DNA of 39,860 nucleotides from Phycisphaerales bacterium (GCA_029260555.1 JAJDCZ010000057.1:1-39860), one strand, 5' to 3'. Shown: positions 27,140 to 36,564, counted from the first letter of the stretch. Notes: generated from the sequence alone by a model not told the origin. Made by a program: numbers and translations.

Positions 27140-29253
27140 ATGCTGACCGCGAAGCACGCTGCGAAGAGCTCTTTGAGCAGGCTCTTGAGCTTCCTCTGAA
27201 AGATCGGGAAGCGTTCATCAGCAAGGCGTGTGCGGATGATCGTGAGTTGTGCCTGCAGATTCGTGAGCTCTTGGATATTGATGCCTGTGGTGCGGGTGTG
27301 AGCGATCCTTTGCTGATGGGCATTGGTCGCACGCCGTTGCGTCGCGGGACAATGATCGGCAGATTTGAAGTGCTTTGCGAGCAGGGGTGCGGGAGCTTTG
27401 GGATTGTTTATCAGTGTATTGATACGGAGACTGATCAGACGGTGGCGGTGAAAGTGCTCAGGCCTGAGGTGATTGAGCCAGAAGCGATCGAGCGGTTTCG
27501 GCTTGAATCTGAGGTGCTCGAGCGGATGGGGCATCGTGGAATTGCCAGAGTGATCGGCACGGGGGTTTCGGACACGCCACTTGGAAGGTTGCCTTACTTT
27601 GCGATGGAGTTTGTCCATGGCAAGCCTTTGACAGAGTACGCAGATGCGAATCAGCTGGGGGCGGGAGAACGGCTGAGGCTGTTCACGCATGTGTGCGATG
27701 CGGTGGAGCATGCCCATCGTCGCGGGGTTGTGCATCGAGATCTCAAGCCTGGCAATGTGCTGGTGGATGAGCATGGTCAGCCTCGGATTCTGGATTTTGG
27801 TGTTGCCAGGATCGTGGATTCAAAGCATCAACAGGGTGCGATGCGTACGCATACGGGTGATTTCAAAGGCACGATTGTGTATATGAGCCCAGAGCAGGTG
27901 ATGGAAAAACGCGATGAGGTCGATGCAAGGTCTGATGTGTATTCACTGGGCGTGGTTTTGTTTGAGCTTTTGACGGGGCACTTGCCGTACCACTTTGATG
28001 CACGAGGCGTGTATGAAAGACTCAGCGCGATTGTGTACGACCCGCCGACGCGGCTGGGAGCGTTGCGCGACAACATGCGCGGCGAACTTGAGTGGATTGT
28101 GGATCATTGCCTGAGTAAGCGAAAGAGCGATCGTTATGAATCAGCAGCGGCTCTTGCAGAGGATATTCGTCGATATCTCAATGATGAACTTCCCCATGTT
28201 CGGCCACCGAGTTCGTTGAGTCAGCTTCGACACTTTGCTGCAAGAAACCGCAGGCTGGTGGCGTCGGTTGGTGGTGCGTTTGTACTTTTGGCTGCGGGTT
28301 TGCTGGGGACTAGCTGGCAGGCGATTCTTGCGACCCAGGCCAAGGAACTGGCCCGTGATGCAGCAGCCCAGAATGCGAAGATGGCATCGATGTATCCGGG
28401 GCTGCTGGAGGCTTTGGCCACGCGAGATCAAGAGACGACGCGGTCGCTGCGTTTACTTTTGAATGAGTCGGCTGATTCTGCGGGGCGGGTGTTTTCTGGC
28501 CGACCGATTGAAGAATCTGATGCCCGTGACCTGTTTGGGGACACTTATCTTGCGATGGGGCTGGTGGGCCATGCAGAGCGCCAGTATGACCTGAGTCTGA
28601 GGCTTCGTCAAAATGAGCTGGGCGAGCATCATCCGCAGTTGGCGGGGAGTTATCTTCGTATGGGCCGGGTGCGTATTGCGCAAGGGCAGTTTGCAGCTGC
28701 GGAGTTGTTCATCAGCCGGGCTCTTACCATGGAGCAGGAAGCGGGGCGCGATGATGGGGCTGCAGTTGAGATGATGACTCTGCTTGCTGAAGCGCAGATG
28801 CAAAGCGGGCAACTTGCAGAGGCCAGCAAACAGGCACAGGACGCGGTGACGCTTGCAAAGCGATCATTGACATTAAAAGACTCGAGGTTTGCAGATGCGC
28901 TCATCATGTTGAGCCGAGCGAGGGCGCAGCTTGATGATCGGGAACAGGCGCTTGATCTTTTGAGTCAGGCTCGAGCGATTTATGCGAGCACGCTGGGGAT
29001 GGACGCCCGCAAGCTTGGTGTATGCATGAGCGAGATAGCAGAGTCTTATGCAAAGGCGGGGGATCACACACGGGCGGTTCGTGTGCTCGAAGAAGCGCTG
29101 GTTCTGCTGCGCCGACGGCTGGGCGAAGATCACCCGGATGTCCTGCGGATTCGCGCCCAGGTTGATGCGCAACAGGTCATGCTGCCTTTTGCTGCTCCCC
29201 TCCCCACCACCACTCAATCCACTAACTCATCACCAGACACACCTGACCCCTGA
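27136..29253 (+). CDS. membrane Ser/Thr protein kinase with TPR C-terminus
   Basis: Hanks-type kinase, 705 residues. Residues 1-60 are the helical region usual in planctomycete kinases (ARCEELFEQALELP). The kinase domain follows: glycine loop QGCGSFGIVY (84-92), VAVKVL (Lys106), catalytic HRDLKPGN (His200-Asp202), DFG (Asp220), SPEQ. A single membrane helix near 372-393 (LVASVGGAFVLLAAGLLG) leads to about 300 residues with tetratricopeptide-like repeats (GHAERQYDLSLRLRQ, LAEASKQAQDAVTLAK, GDHTRAVRVLEEAL). The catalytic residues look intact. The start overlaps the sigma factor by four bases, implying coupled synthesis; the kinase may control the sigma factor by phosphorylation. That role is inference. 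Confidence 0.94.
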   Translation: MNADREARCEELFEQALELPLKDREAFISKACADDRELCLQIRELLDIDACGAGVSDPLLMGIGRTPLRRGTMIGRFEVLCEQGCGSFGIVYQCIDTETDQTVAVKVLRPEVIEPEAIERFRLESEVLERMGHRGIARVIGTGVSDTPLGRLPYFAMEFVHGKPLTEYADANQLGAGERLRLFTHVCDAVEHAHRRGVVHRDLKPGNVLVDEHGQPRILDFGVARIVDSKHQQGAMRTHTGDFKGTIVYMSPEQVMEKRDEVDARSDVYSLGVVLFELLTGHLPYHFDARGVYERLSAIVYDPPTRLGALRDNMRGELEWIVDHCLSKRKSDRYESAAALAEDIRRYLNDELPHVRPPSSLSQLRHFAARNRRLVASVGGAFVLLAAGLLGTSWQAILATQAKELARDAAAQNAKMASMYPGLLEALATRDQETTRSLRLLLNESADSAGRVFSGRPIEESDARDLFGDTYLAMGLVGHAERQYDLSLRLRQNELGEHHPQLAGSYLRMGRVRIAQGQFAAAELFISRALTMEQEAGRDDGAAVEMMTLLAEAQMQSGQLAEASKQAQDAVTLAKRSLTLKDSRFADALIMLSRARAQLDDREQALDLLSQARAIYASTLGMDARKLGVCMSEIAESYAKAGDHTRAVRVLEEALVLLRRRLGEDHPDVLRIRAQVDAQQVMLPFAAPLPTTTQSTNSSPDTPDP

Positions 29254-29273
29254 TTGGGTCATGAGGCTTGTGC

Positions 29274-31109
29274 TTATGTCAATATGGACTGGCAGCGTAT
29301 GGCCACTTCGTTGATAGGAACCAAGTCACCCTTGCCAGGCTCATCGCGTTTTTTAAACTCGACGCAGTTCTGGTCCAGGGCTTTGTCGCCGATGGTCAGG
29401 CGGATTGGTATGCCCACAAGATCCCCATCTTTGAACTTGACGCCGGGGCGTTCTTTGCGATCGTCGATCAGGACATCAATACCGATGCTGGCCAGCTTGG
29501 ATGCGAGTTTCAAAGCTGCATCCATCTGATTTTCCTGATCAGGCTTCATGATGGTGATCAGGACGAGGTACGGAGCGATGGCGGGTGGCATGATGATGCC
29601 GAAATCATCGTGAGACATCTCGACGCAGGCTGCGAGGGTTCTGCTTACGCCGATGCCATAGCAGCCCATGACGACGGACTGCCGTTGTTGGGTGTGATCA
29701 GCAATGCTCAGACCCATGGCGTCTGAATACTTGGAGCCGAGTTTGAAGATGTGGCCCACTTCGATGCCTTTGCTCTGGGCAAGCGTTTGACCATCTACGC
29801 GAGGTGAGGGGTCGCCGGCCTGTGCGTTACGAATCTCTGCGATGGTGATGCTTGCGTTGTCGTTGAGCAAATTCCCCAGTTCCCGCTTCCAGTTGAAGCC
29901 TGTCACATGGTGGTCTTTTTCATCAGCACCAGTCGCCCAGGCACGCTCGCCCTGTGCAGCATCATGATCGACCAGCACACGGATATTGAGCCTGGAACCC
30001 AGAGCTTTGATCGCACAAGGGCTGACATAGCCAATGGTAAAGCCCGCCTGCTTTGCGAGTTTTTCGTCTGCGAGCGTGATGCTCTGACCTTGCAGTGCAT
30101 CTTTGACTTTGCCTTCGTTGACTTCATGATCGCCTCGAACAACCGCGAGTACCCATGAGGGTTCCGCATCGTCGGTGGTGGTCTGAAAGACGATGGTTTT
30201 GAGCATGGCAGCTGGTTGAGTTTTGAGAAACTCTGCAACCATATCGATACCTGGCAGGTTGGGAGTATGGATTTTCTCCAGCTCTTGAGAAGGCTCGCCC
30301 TCGAATGATGCACTGCGTTTGCCGATCTCGCATTTTTCGACATTGGCTGCGTAGCCTGACTCGGGGCAGCGGAGGATGGTGTCTTCGCCCGAGTCACAGT
30401 TGACCATGAACTCGTGGCTTGCAGAGCCTCCGATGGGGCCTGCTTCGGCTTCAACGACGGAGTAATCAAGCCCGCAGCGGGCGAAGATGTTGCAATAGGC
30501 CTGATACATGGCGTCGTAGACTTCGTTGAGGCCGCCGTCGCCTTCGATGTTGAGGTGGAAGGAGTAGGCATCTTTCATGATGAACTCGCGGCAGCGGAGC
30601 AGGCCTGCGCGGGGACGAAACTCATCGCGGAACTTGGTCTGGATCTGGTAGAGGCTCAGGGGGAGCTGTTTGTATGAGTTGATGGTGTTGTGGATGAGAT
30701 TGGTGATGACTTCTTCGTGTGTGGGGGCCAAGGCTGCAGCACGACCATGCCTGTCGATGGATTTGAAGAGCAGGTCGCCATAGTCGATATCGCGTTTGGT
30801 GTCCTTGAACAACTCGATGGGTTCCAGAGCAGGCATGAGCATCTCGCTGGCACCGGCAGCGTTCATCTCTTCACGGATAATCTGCGTGATCTTCTGCAGG
30901 CTTCGCCAGGCCAGAGGCAGGTAGTTGTAAATGCCCGAGCCAACGCGACGGATGTAGCCAGCACGAACCAGCCAGATGTGGCTGGGTGATTCGGCCTCAG
31001 CGGGAGCTTCACGCGTGGTGGGAATAAGCGTTTTGGACCAGAGATGAGCTGCACCCCGGGCGCGATTGCTGTGGAGCGTGGTCGATGTTTCAGTGGTATT
31101 GGCGTTCAT
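29274..31109 (-). CDS. proS: prolyl-tRNA synthetase, bacterial type with editing insert
   Basis: Charges tRNA-Pro with proline. Class II motifs are clear: SHIWLVRAGYIRRVGSGIYN, LMPALEPIELF, PTHEEVITNLI, FRDEFRPRAGLLRCREFIMK, and GCYGIGVSRTLAACVE. The region around residues 230-410 is the YbaK-like editing domain (PAAMLKTIVF, VRGDHEVNEGKVKDAL). The frame is open to 31160, but the ATG at 31109 (MNANTTETS) fits; no strong ribosome site is seen. 611 residues, close to normal. It ends 20 bases from the kinase stop in convergent orientation and follows the NmrA-like gene. Confidence 0.96.
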   Translation of the reverse strand: MNANTTETSTTLHSNRARGAAHLWSKTLIPTTREAPAEAESPSHIWLVRAGYIRRVGSGIYNYLPLAWRSLQKITQIIREEMNAAGASEMLMPALEPIELFKDTKRDIDYGDLLFKSIDRHGRAAALAPTHEEVITNLIHNTINSYKQLPLSLYQIQTKFRDEFRPRAGLLRCREFIMKDAYSFHLNIEGDGGLNEVYDAMYQAYCNIFARCGLDYSVVEAEAGPIGGSASHEFMVNCDSGEDTILRCPESGYAANVEKCEIGKRSASFEGEPSQELEKIHTPNLPGIDMVAEFLKTQPAAMLKTIVFQTTTDDAEPSWVLAVVRGDHEVNEGKVKDALQGQSITLADEKLAKQAGFTIGYVSPCAIKALGSRLNIRVLVDHDAAQGERAWATGADEKDHHVTGFNWKRELGNLLNDNASITIAEIRNAQAGDPSPRVDGQTLAQSKGIEVGHIFKLGSKYSDAMGLSIADHTQQRQSVVMGCYGIGVSRTLAACVEMSHDDFGIIMPPAIAPYLVLITIMKPDQENQMDAALKLASKLASIGIDVLIDDRKERPGVKFKDGDLVGIPIRLTIGDKALDQNCVEFKKRDEPGKGDLVPINEVAIRCQSILT

Positions 31110-31152
31110 GGGGGCAAGTGTAGGACGCAGAGCGGGTCGCTGCAGTGGAACC

Positions 31153-32058
31153 TCAGGCACAGCGGGGTGCCTCTTTTACGCCAAAGTGTGCGAGGTTATC
31201 GCAGACAAAGTCGGCAAGGGGCTGGGCGGCCTGGCCTCCGATGCGCTCGACGACATCGGTGACAGCACTGAATACACCTTCCTGATGATCCTGAGCTACA
31301 GCCTTGAGATGGCTGATCAGGGATTCGGACATGCCAGGGACACCGGCGAGAACCTGCCCCCATGCCTCGATCGGCAGATCGACATGCTCAACAGTACAGC
31401 CCAGCACATCGGACAGCACGCCAGCCATCTCGGCGATGGTCAAGTTGCGTGGGCCGGTCACGGTGTAGCGTTCGCCGATGTGCAGCCCGGGTTCAGCGAG
31501 AATCCCCACGATCACACGAGCGATGTCGGCAGCTGCCACTGGGGCGTGACGCTCCAGGCCATAGGGAAGGTACAGCTTTCCTTCTGAGGCGATGGTTTGT
31601 GCGCCAAAGAGGTAGAGGTTTTCTGAAAAGAAGGTCGGACGGATGTGAACAGCCCCGATGTCTGCCCAATCGAGAATGTGCTCTGACAGCCAGTGCTGAC
31701 GCGACAACGGACTTGGTGCGTCATCTCGTGCGGGAAGCTGTGACATGTTTACAACCGCCTGGACCCCAGCCTCACGGGCAGCTACAGCAAAGATCGTGGC
31801 TGCTTCCACCAGAAGTTCGCCCTGAGGCGGATAGCAGAAGTAGGCACGGGTAACACTCTGCATTGCATCGCGCATGGATTGCAGATCGAGCAGGTCACCC
31901 ACGATGACCTCTGCGCCAATCGATGCGAGATGTTCGGACCTTGCGTCATGGATTCGAGCCAGCGCTCGTACCGCAATGCCTTGCTCGAGCAACTGCTCGA
32001 CTACGGGTATGCCTGTTTTCCCGGTTGCTCCGGTGACGAGAATGAGTTGATTTGACAT
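31153..32058 (-). CDS. NmrA-like NAD(P)-binding oxidoreductase
   Basis: Atypical short-chain dehydrogenase fold. LVTGATGKTGIPVVEQL (residues 7-23) is the Rossmann loop, and GDLLDLQSMRDAMQ, AYFCYPPQ, VNMSQLPARDDAPSP and IRPTFFSENL follow the NmrA/azoreductase-like order. The catalytic Tyr-x3-Lys is absent, as is usual in NmrA-like proteins that sense or reduce small electrophiles or quinones. 301 residues. It lies downstream of marR on the same strand; the 64-base gap contains a copy of the MarR palindrome. Substrate unknown; quinone or related stress detoxification is likely from context. Confidence 0.84.
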   Translation of the reverse strand: MSNQLILVTGATGKTGIPVVEQLLEQGIAVRALARIHDARSEHLASIGAEVIVGDLLDLQSMRDAMQSVTRAYFCYPPQGELLVEAATIFAVAAREAGVQAVVNMSQLPARDDAPSPLSRQHWLSEHILDWADIGAVHIRPTFFSENLYLFGAQTIASEGKLYLPYGLERHAPVAAADIARVIVGILAEPGLHIGERYTVTGPRNLTIAEMAGVLSDVLGCTVEHVDLPIEAWGQVLAGVPGMSESLISHLKAVAQDHQEGVFSAVTDVVERIGGQAAQPLADFVCDNLAHFGVKEAPRCA

Positions 32059-32077
32059 TTGTAGGCTCTATTGAATT

Positions 32078-32093
32078 GGCTGTATATACAACA
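32078..32093 (-). promoter_or_regulatory. MarR-type operator before NmrA-like gene
   Basis: GGCTGTATATACAACA on the plus strand shares the core TGTATATACA and the right arm ACA with the perfect palindrome before marR; the left arm differs (GGC for TGT). It lies 20 bases before the reductase ATG. No good -35 box is seen, so the reductase may also be made from the marR promoter. Confidence 0.65.
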
Positions 32094-32122
32094 CGATGGT
32101 TAAAAAAGAGAGGGGTTTCCTC

Positions 32123-32587
32123 TCACTCGCGTGCCAGATGTGCCCAGACGGCATTTCCGACACGATGAATAGACTTTGCTCCGCGTTGCCCCAGGAGTGC
32201 CTGTGCTTGAGACTGAGCTTCTTCCCACATGGGCAATGATTGCTTGAGTAACTGACGGCCCTTTGGAGCCAGAGAAAGTGACTGCATGCGCCCCGAGTCA
32301 TCTGTTGATGCGTCTAGCCAGCCGTTCCGGTGCATTCGCTCGATGTTTCGGCTTACGGTTGATTTTTCCATATTGAGCTTGTGGGCCACTTCGCCTGGTG
32401 CGACTGGCCCACGCTTGGCAATAACGACGAGGATGTTCAACTGGCCGACTGTCAGGCCTAGGGGGCGAAGAGCCTGGTCGTAGATTCCGGTGATGGTCCG
32501 ATTCAGCAGACGAACGCGAACCGCGAGACACTCGCTGGCGATCAGGTCGGCAATGGGCTGTTCGGATTGGTTTGAGCTGACAGTCAT
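32123..32587 (-). CDS. MarR-family transcriptional regulator
   Basis: Winged-helix repressor of 154 residues, normal for the family. LTVGQLNILVVIAKRGPVAP leads into the helix-turn-helix GEVAHKLNMEKSTVSRNIER, followed by the wing DASTDDSGRMQSLSLAPKGR. Its own promoter is overlapped by a perfect 16-bp palindrome, and a second copy stands before the downstream reductase, so it should repress both until it binds a ligand. No conserved Cys is apparent in the N-terminal half apart from one near residue 20 (ASECLAV), which could be redox-sensitive as in OhrR or similar, but this is speculation. Confidence 0.93.
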   Translation of the reverse strand: MTVSSNQSEQPIADLIASECLAVRVRLLNRTITGIYDQALRPLGLTVGQLNILVVIAKRGPVAPGEVAHKLNMEKSTVSRNIERMHRNGWLDASTDDSGRMQSLSLAPKGRQLLKQSLPMWEEAQSQAQALLGQRGAKSIHRVGNAVWAHLARE

Positions 32588-32599
32588 GCGGGTTCTCTA

Positions 32600-32633
32600 T
32601 GTTGTATATACAACACAGTGGGAGCCATGTCAA
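32600..32633 (-). promoter_or_regulatory. marR promoter with overlapping palindromic operator
   Basis: On the minus strand a -35 TTGACA (32628-32633), a 17-base spacer and a -10 TATATA (32605-32610) form an almost ideal sigma-A promoter. The perfect palindrome TGTTGTATATACAACA (32600-32615) covers the -10 box and ends 12 bases before the marR ATG, so a bound regulator would block RNA polymerase. Confidence 0.85.
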
Positions 32634-32734
32634 GCTTGATGATCAGTTTTCCATTATTTTGTCTTAAACTGACACTTTATGGGCTCAAAACCGTTGCAAG
32701 GCAGGCAGAATATCAAAGAGCACCCTTCACAATT

Positions 32735-33736
32735 TCAGCATTCGTTGCGGTTGGATTTGTCGAGCACCTGACGAGCGATCTCTTTCCATTGATCATCTGA
32801 AATACGCATGAATACATCAACCACTTGTGGGTCAAAGTGTGAGCCGCTGGCCTCCTGGATCAGGCTCTTTGCTTTTTCAATAGAGAACGCCTTCTTGTAG
32901 GGGCGCGAGGATGTCATGGCGTCGTATGCGTCTGCGATCGAGAATATACGCACGAGGAGTGGGATCTCTTCGCCTTGCAGCCCGGCGGGGTATCCCTTGC
33001 CATCGAACCGTTCATGATGGGACTGGACGATCTCAAGAGCCTTGGGGTCAAAGCGAGCCGAGTGCAAGATATTGTGTCCGATAACAGGGTGCCGGCGCAT
33101 GGCTTCCCACTCGGCTGTATCAAGCGGGCCGGGCTTGAGCAGGATGTGATCAGGTACACCGATCTTCCCCACATCGTGCAGCAGCGCGCCCATTTCCAGG
33201 CTGGCGGATTCCGATTCTGTCAAGCACATTTCCTCAGCGATCCGGCGTGAATAGGCCTGGACGCGAAGTGAATGGACCTCAGTGTCATGCTCTCTTGCAT
33301 CCAGTGCAGACACGAGCGATCGCACAGCACCCTCGTGGGAATCTGCCACTTCGTGCAGTGCTGCCCGCTCGCGACCAACCAGCCAACCTGCCAGAATTCC
33401 CACTACCCAGAGGACTGCAACATCACCAAACTGGCTCATGTTCTCATCGGTGTACCCAGCCCACTGGAGCCATACATGAGGCAGGTAAATCATGGCTGCG
33501 CCCGAAGCTGCGATGAGCGCACCACGCGTCTGATACCAGACTGCTGCCAGCACAACGGGCAGGATGAACGCCTTGCGCATGACCACATGGACACCATGCA
33601 TAAAATGAAGATCGACCGGCACCAGCCAGTGGACCAGCCCCACAGTCAGAAGCAGCATGCAAATGATGGCAGCTCGCATGGGGATCCGGTATGGACGCTG
33701 TGGACGCAATTGCTGGCCTCGGGCAGACTGGCTCAA
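32735..33736 (-). CDS. membrane-bound HD-GYP domain protein
   Basis: Probable c-di-GMP phosphodiesterase, 333 residues. The N-terminus has about four membrane segments (residues 21-120), a short linker helix and an HD-GYP domain: HDVGKIGVPD (His187, Asp188), RRHPVIGHNIL and HHERFDGKGYP (240-250), then DAYDAMTSSRPYKKA. All HD-GYP hallmark residues are present. No named sensor domain is visible; the membrane part looks MASE-like only in a general way. The start is uncertain: the frame opens at a TTG (33736), and ATG 33679 (MRAAIICML) would still leave all helices. Neither has a good ribosome site. Possible link to the flagellar gene fliM 3 kb away is only thematic. Confidence 0.9.
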   Translation of the reverse strand: MSQSARGQQLRPQRPYRIPMRAAIICMLLLTVGLVHWLVPVDLHFMHGVHVVMRKAFILPVVLAAVWYQTRGALIAASGAAMIYLPHVWLQWAGYTDENMSQFGDVAVLWVVGILAGWLVGRERAALHEVADSHEGAVRSLVSALDAREHDTEVHSLRVQAYSRRIAEEMCLTESESASLEMGALLHDVGKIGVPDHILLKPGPLDTAEWEAMRRHPVIGHNILHSARFDPKALEIVQSHHERFDGKGYPAGLQGEEIPLLVRIFSIADAYDAMTSSRPYKKAFSIEKAKSLIQEASGSHFDPQVVDVFMRISDDQWKEIARQVLDKSNRNEC

Positions 33737-34054
33737 AGGGGCAGGAGACAGATCGGTTACCTCGGCGTTATTCGCTCCGCTGTGGCCTTTGCTTGGTGTT
33801 AGACTATTCAGCGATATTCTCCTGCGTGTTGGCGGATAATGGGCATGAGTTCAGCGCCTGGATGGCCTGAATGGCATGCCCTTGCAAGTTATACTACCTT
33901 GCTGGCCCATCGTGTAGCCATGAATCGTGCCCTTTGGCATTCGCTGACTACGAGATTTTTTATGTATGGCAGGTGGTAGCGAGCGATGCTTGAGGTTTTG
34001 CAACTCATCAATCAAGAACGACCACAGCAACTTGCATATATAGCTGCCAAGGCA
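33737..34054. other. non-coding stretch, nothing recognised
   Basis: About 320 bases between the HD-GYP gene and the tRNA terminator. No coding frame, strong promoter, RNA motif or repeat was recognised. It should contain the HD-GYP promoter on the minus strand. Confidence 0.6.
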
Positions 34055-34096
34055 TAAAAAAAGCCGCCATTGTCAATGCCTGACAACGGCGGTTTT
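34055..34096 (-). terminator. intrinsic terminator after tRNA-Gly
   Basis: On the minus strand ACCGCCGTTGTCA and TGACAATGGCGGC form a long stem with one mismatch around GGCAT, followed by TTTTTTTAT. It begins a few bases after the 3' end of the tRNA. Confidence 0.88.
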
Positions 34097-34100
34097 CCAA

Positions 34101-34172
34101 AGCGGGTGATCGGACTTGAACCGACGACATTCACGTTGGCAACGTGACGCTCTACCACTGAGCTACACCCGC
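34101..34172 (-). tRNA. tRNA-Gly (anticodon GCC)
   Basis: The 72-base minus-strand sequence folds as a cloverleaf: acceptor GCGGGTG with CACCCGC, D arm AGCTCAGTGGTAGAGC, anticodon stem TCACG/CGTGA with loop TTGCCAA (anticodon GCC), and T arm with GGTTCAAGTCC. The 3' CCA is not encoded. A strong terminator follows directly. Confidence 0.96.
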
Positions 34173-34271
34173 GATATTCACTTTTGATCGGGCCAGAGCA
34201 CCCGAGCGAGGTAAAGGTATCCATTCATCGGCGATTCGTCAATGCCTCTGACCCAAATCTGTCCTCAAAAC

Positions 34272-34338
34272 CACCCTTCACCCCGCACAGCCCCCCTCCC
34301 CCCCGTCCCCTCCCGCTCACCATCCGCCCCCCACCCCT
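34272..34338 (-). other. G-run tract (minus strand), possible G-quadruplex
   Basis: The plus strand carries at least six C-runs of three to seven bases; the minus strand, which is the transcribed sense for dsbD and the tRNA, is therefore rich in G-runs. It lies between dsbD and tRNA-Gly. No coding frame is seen in this 217-base gap. Confidence 0.4.
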
Positions 34339-34388
34339 TCTATCGCGGGCTGATGCACATGCAAATAGATTCCGAGAGTTGGTTCGAG

Positions 34389-36392
34389 TTACTGGCCTGT
34401 GCTGAGCCTGGCCTGTGATCTGGCCTGTTCAATCGCCTTTACGACCTGGTTGGAGGAATAGGCGCTGGACATCCAGACGGGATCTTCCTGGCCCGGAGCG
34501 TACACCACCAGCAGTGGTATCCCGGTCTGACCCAGATCTCGGAGGGTTTTCCAGCCTGGTGCCTTGGTGCTGGTTACATCGGCAACCATCGGCACCACAT
34601 CGCTGCTGAGCAGCTCAGGCTTGACGGGGTTTCGTGACAAGACCGTTGCTTCCAAGGTCTTACAGTTCAGACACCACTCTGCGGTGAAATCCAGCACCAC
34701 GATTTTGCCATCATCCAAGGCAGATTGGAGCGCCTCGGGTGTAAATGGCTGCCAGAAGTTGTGATACTGATGACTCGTCTGGTTGTAGGCAATGCCACCG
34801 CCTGAAGCAGCCAGAAAAAGACCCACCAACATGAACACCACCCGTGGCTGAATCCGCTTGGTGATTCTGAAGGTCTGCACAATCAACCAGACTCCGGTTG
34901 CCAGTGAGATCAAGCCAATCACCCACCAGTGTGTTGCTTTGCCCCACCATGGGAATATCCAGCCTGCTCCTGAGCCCAGAGAGAGGACAGAAGTGCCCAG
35001 GAAGTAGGCAGCAGCTGCGAGCATGAGAAGACCCATCACCTGTTTGACCAACTCGCTGGCTGGCCCGGTGCGTGGAAGTTTGTCCACCAGACCCGGAAAC
35101 AGTGCCAGAACGACATATGGCGATGCCATCCCGATGCCAATGCATGCAAAGATTGTCACAACGAGCAGCGGCTCCATGGTGGCTGCCCCTGCGAGCAAGG
35201 CTCCTGCAATGAAACCAAAGCAGGGCAAACCCAGTATCGCAGTCATCACGCCGAACATGAACGATCCACTGGCTGAGTCAGCTTTGGGATTGACCATGTA
35301 GACCTGTTTGGGCAGGTTGATCTGGAACAAGCCCATGATGCCGACGCTCATGGCTGCGATGATCAAGCCGATGATTCCCGTGACCCACCACACGCCGAAG
35401 ATGAACGAGGGATCTACGAAATCAGCAACAAAAGCAACGGGCAGACCGATCCCGACCCAGAATGCGATCACACCCACGGCCATCCACATCGAGAGCATGA
35501 AGGCACGCGATCGCTTTTCACCTGCGTGCTTGGAAATCGTCAGCACTTTGATGGGAATCATGGGAAGCACGCAAGGCGTCAGGTTCAAGATGAGCCCGCC
35601 TAAGGCAGAAAAGAGCATGATCAGTGCAATTCCTGCGGGGGAGTCGGGTTGAGGCATGGACAGGCCGAAGAAGGTCGAGCCGCTCTTCTTGGGATCGCCG
35701 TCTGATTCGCTGCCTTCATTTGCAGCATTTGGTCCTGCTCTTGATGGATCAAAGCCTGCAAAAAGGGCGGGCCGCTCTGAATCATTTTCAGTTGTGGCAG
35801 TTTCGCCAGCAGGCAAGACCTGAAACTCGATGGTCAGTTCGTCATCTTGCGGGATATCGCATTGTGTTTCATTGCAGGCCTGGTAGCTCAGCGTAAGCGT
35901 GATCTGCCTTGGACCAGCAGTTGCGGTTTTATCGACACGGAAAGGTACATAGATGATTGCCTTGCCAGAGAAGGTCATCAGTTCGAGCGTGTCCTGCTCG
36001 CCTGAGGGGTCAGCGACGGTGGAAGGCGAGGGATTGGGCCATTGGATCGAGCCATCGCGTTTTATGTTGTCTGGCAGAGAATCAATAGAGACTGCGGTAT
36101 TGATGGCGAATTCGGCAACGCTTTCGGGCAGCACATCAAGCATCGCTGCAGGCCAGGTGTGGTAGTGCTTGGCGTGGTCCATCACGATGGCGATGACAAC
36201 CTGGTTGCCGGGCTGGGCATTTTTGGTTGAAATACTTGCAGAAACTTGAACCGTGAGCTGAGATTCGCCAGACGAGTTGAAGTTGAAGCTCAACGCATCA
36301 GATTGCGCCTGGGTAACCCCGGCGTGGGCGAACGCTGCATAGAGCAGAATGGCGAGTTTGGCGAGGGCTGTATTGAGACGATGACTGTTCAT
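34389..36392 (-). CDS. dsbD: DsbD-like thiol:disulfide interchange protein
   Basis: Carries electrons from cytoplasmic thioredoxin across the inner membrane to periplasmic thiol proteins. Order of domains: signal peptide (MNSHRLNTALAKLAILLYAA), an N-terminal DsbD-alpha-like immunoglobulin domain ending in YQACNETQCDIP, a linker, a central eight-helix domain with NLTPCVLPMIP and ILGLPCFGFIAGA (one Cys each), and a C-terminal thioredoxin domain with EWCLNCKTLE. About 667 residues. The frame is open to 36407, but ATG 36392 gives a better signal peptide and has a short AGG upstream. It is divergent from fliM. The usual third redox pair is complete, so the protein should be active. Confidence 0.93.
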   Translation of the reverse strand: MNSHRLNTALAKLAILLYAAFAHAGVTQAQSDALSFNFNSSGESQLTVQVSASISTKNAQPGNQVVIAIVMDHAKHYHTWPAAMLDVLPESVAEFAINTAVSIDSLPDNIKRDGSIQWPNPSPSTVADPSGEQDTLELMTFSGKAIIYVPFRVDKTATAGPRQITLTLSYQACNETQCDIPQDDELTIEFQVLPAGETATTENDSERPALFAGFDPSRAGPNAANEGSESDGDPKKSGSTFFGLSMPQPDSPAGIALIMLFSALGGLILNLTPCVLPMIPIKVLTISKHAGEKRSRAFMLSMWMAVGVIAFWVGIGLPVAFVADFVDPSFIFGVWWVTGIIGLIIAAMSVGIMGLFQINLPKQVYMVNPKADSASGSFMFGVMTAILGLPCFGFIAGALLAGAATMEPLLVVTIFACIGIGMASPYVVLALFPGLVDKLPRTGPASELVKQVMGLLMLAAAAYFLGTSVLSLGSGAGWIFPWWGKATHWWVIGLISLATGVWLIVQTFRITKRIQPRVVFMLVGLFLAASGGGIAYNQTSHQYHNFWQPFTPEALQSALDDGKIVVLDFTAEWCLNCKTLEATVLSRNPVKPELLSSDVVPMVADVTSTKAPGWKTLRDLGQTGIPLLVVYAPGQEDPVWMSSAYSSNQVVKAIEQARSQARLSTGQ

Positions 36393-36564
36393 GTACCTAT
36401 CAATCATTCTGGAGTCCAGGTTATTTCATGTGAGGCTTCTGTTCTTGCTCACGAGAGAGTGGTTGTTCATCATACTGCGGTGTTCATTGTCATCTGCCAA
36501 AGCCAAGATGGGGTGTCAGAGACTCAAGTGGGTGCTCGGTGTTACCCGATAACTCTAGCGCGGA

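Noticed and set aside
31066..31587. Plus-strand frame of 173 residues opposite the NmrA-like gene
   Set aside because: Shadow of the reductase gene on the other strand; no motif.
33737..34054. Riboswitch or small RNA before the HD-GYP gene
   Set aside because: No conserved motif or strong stem was found.
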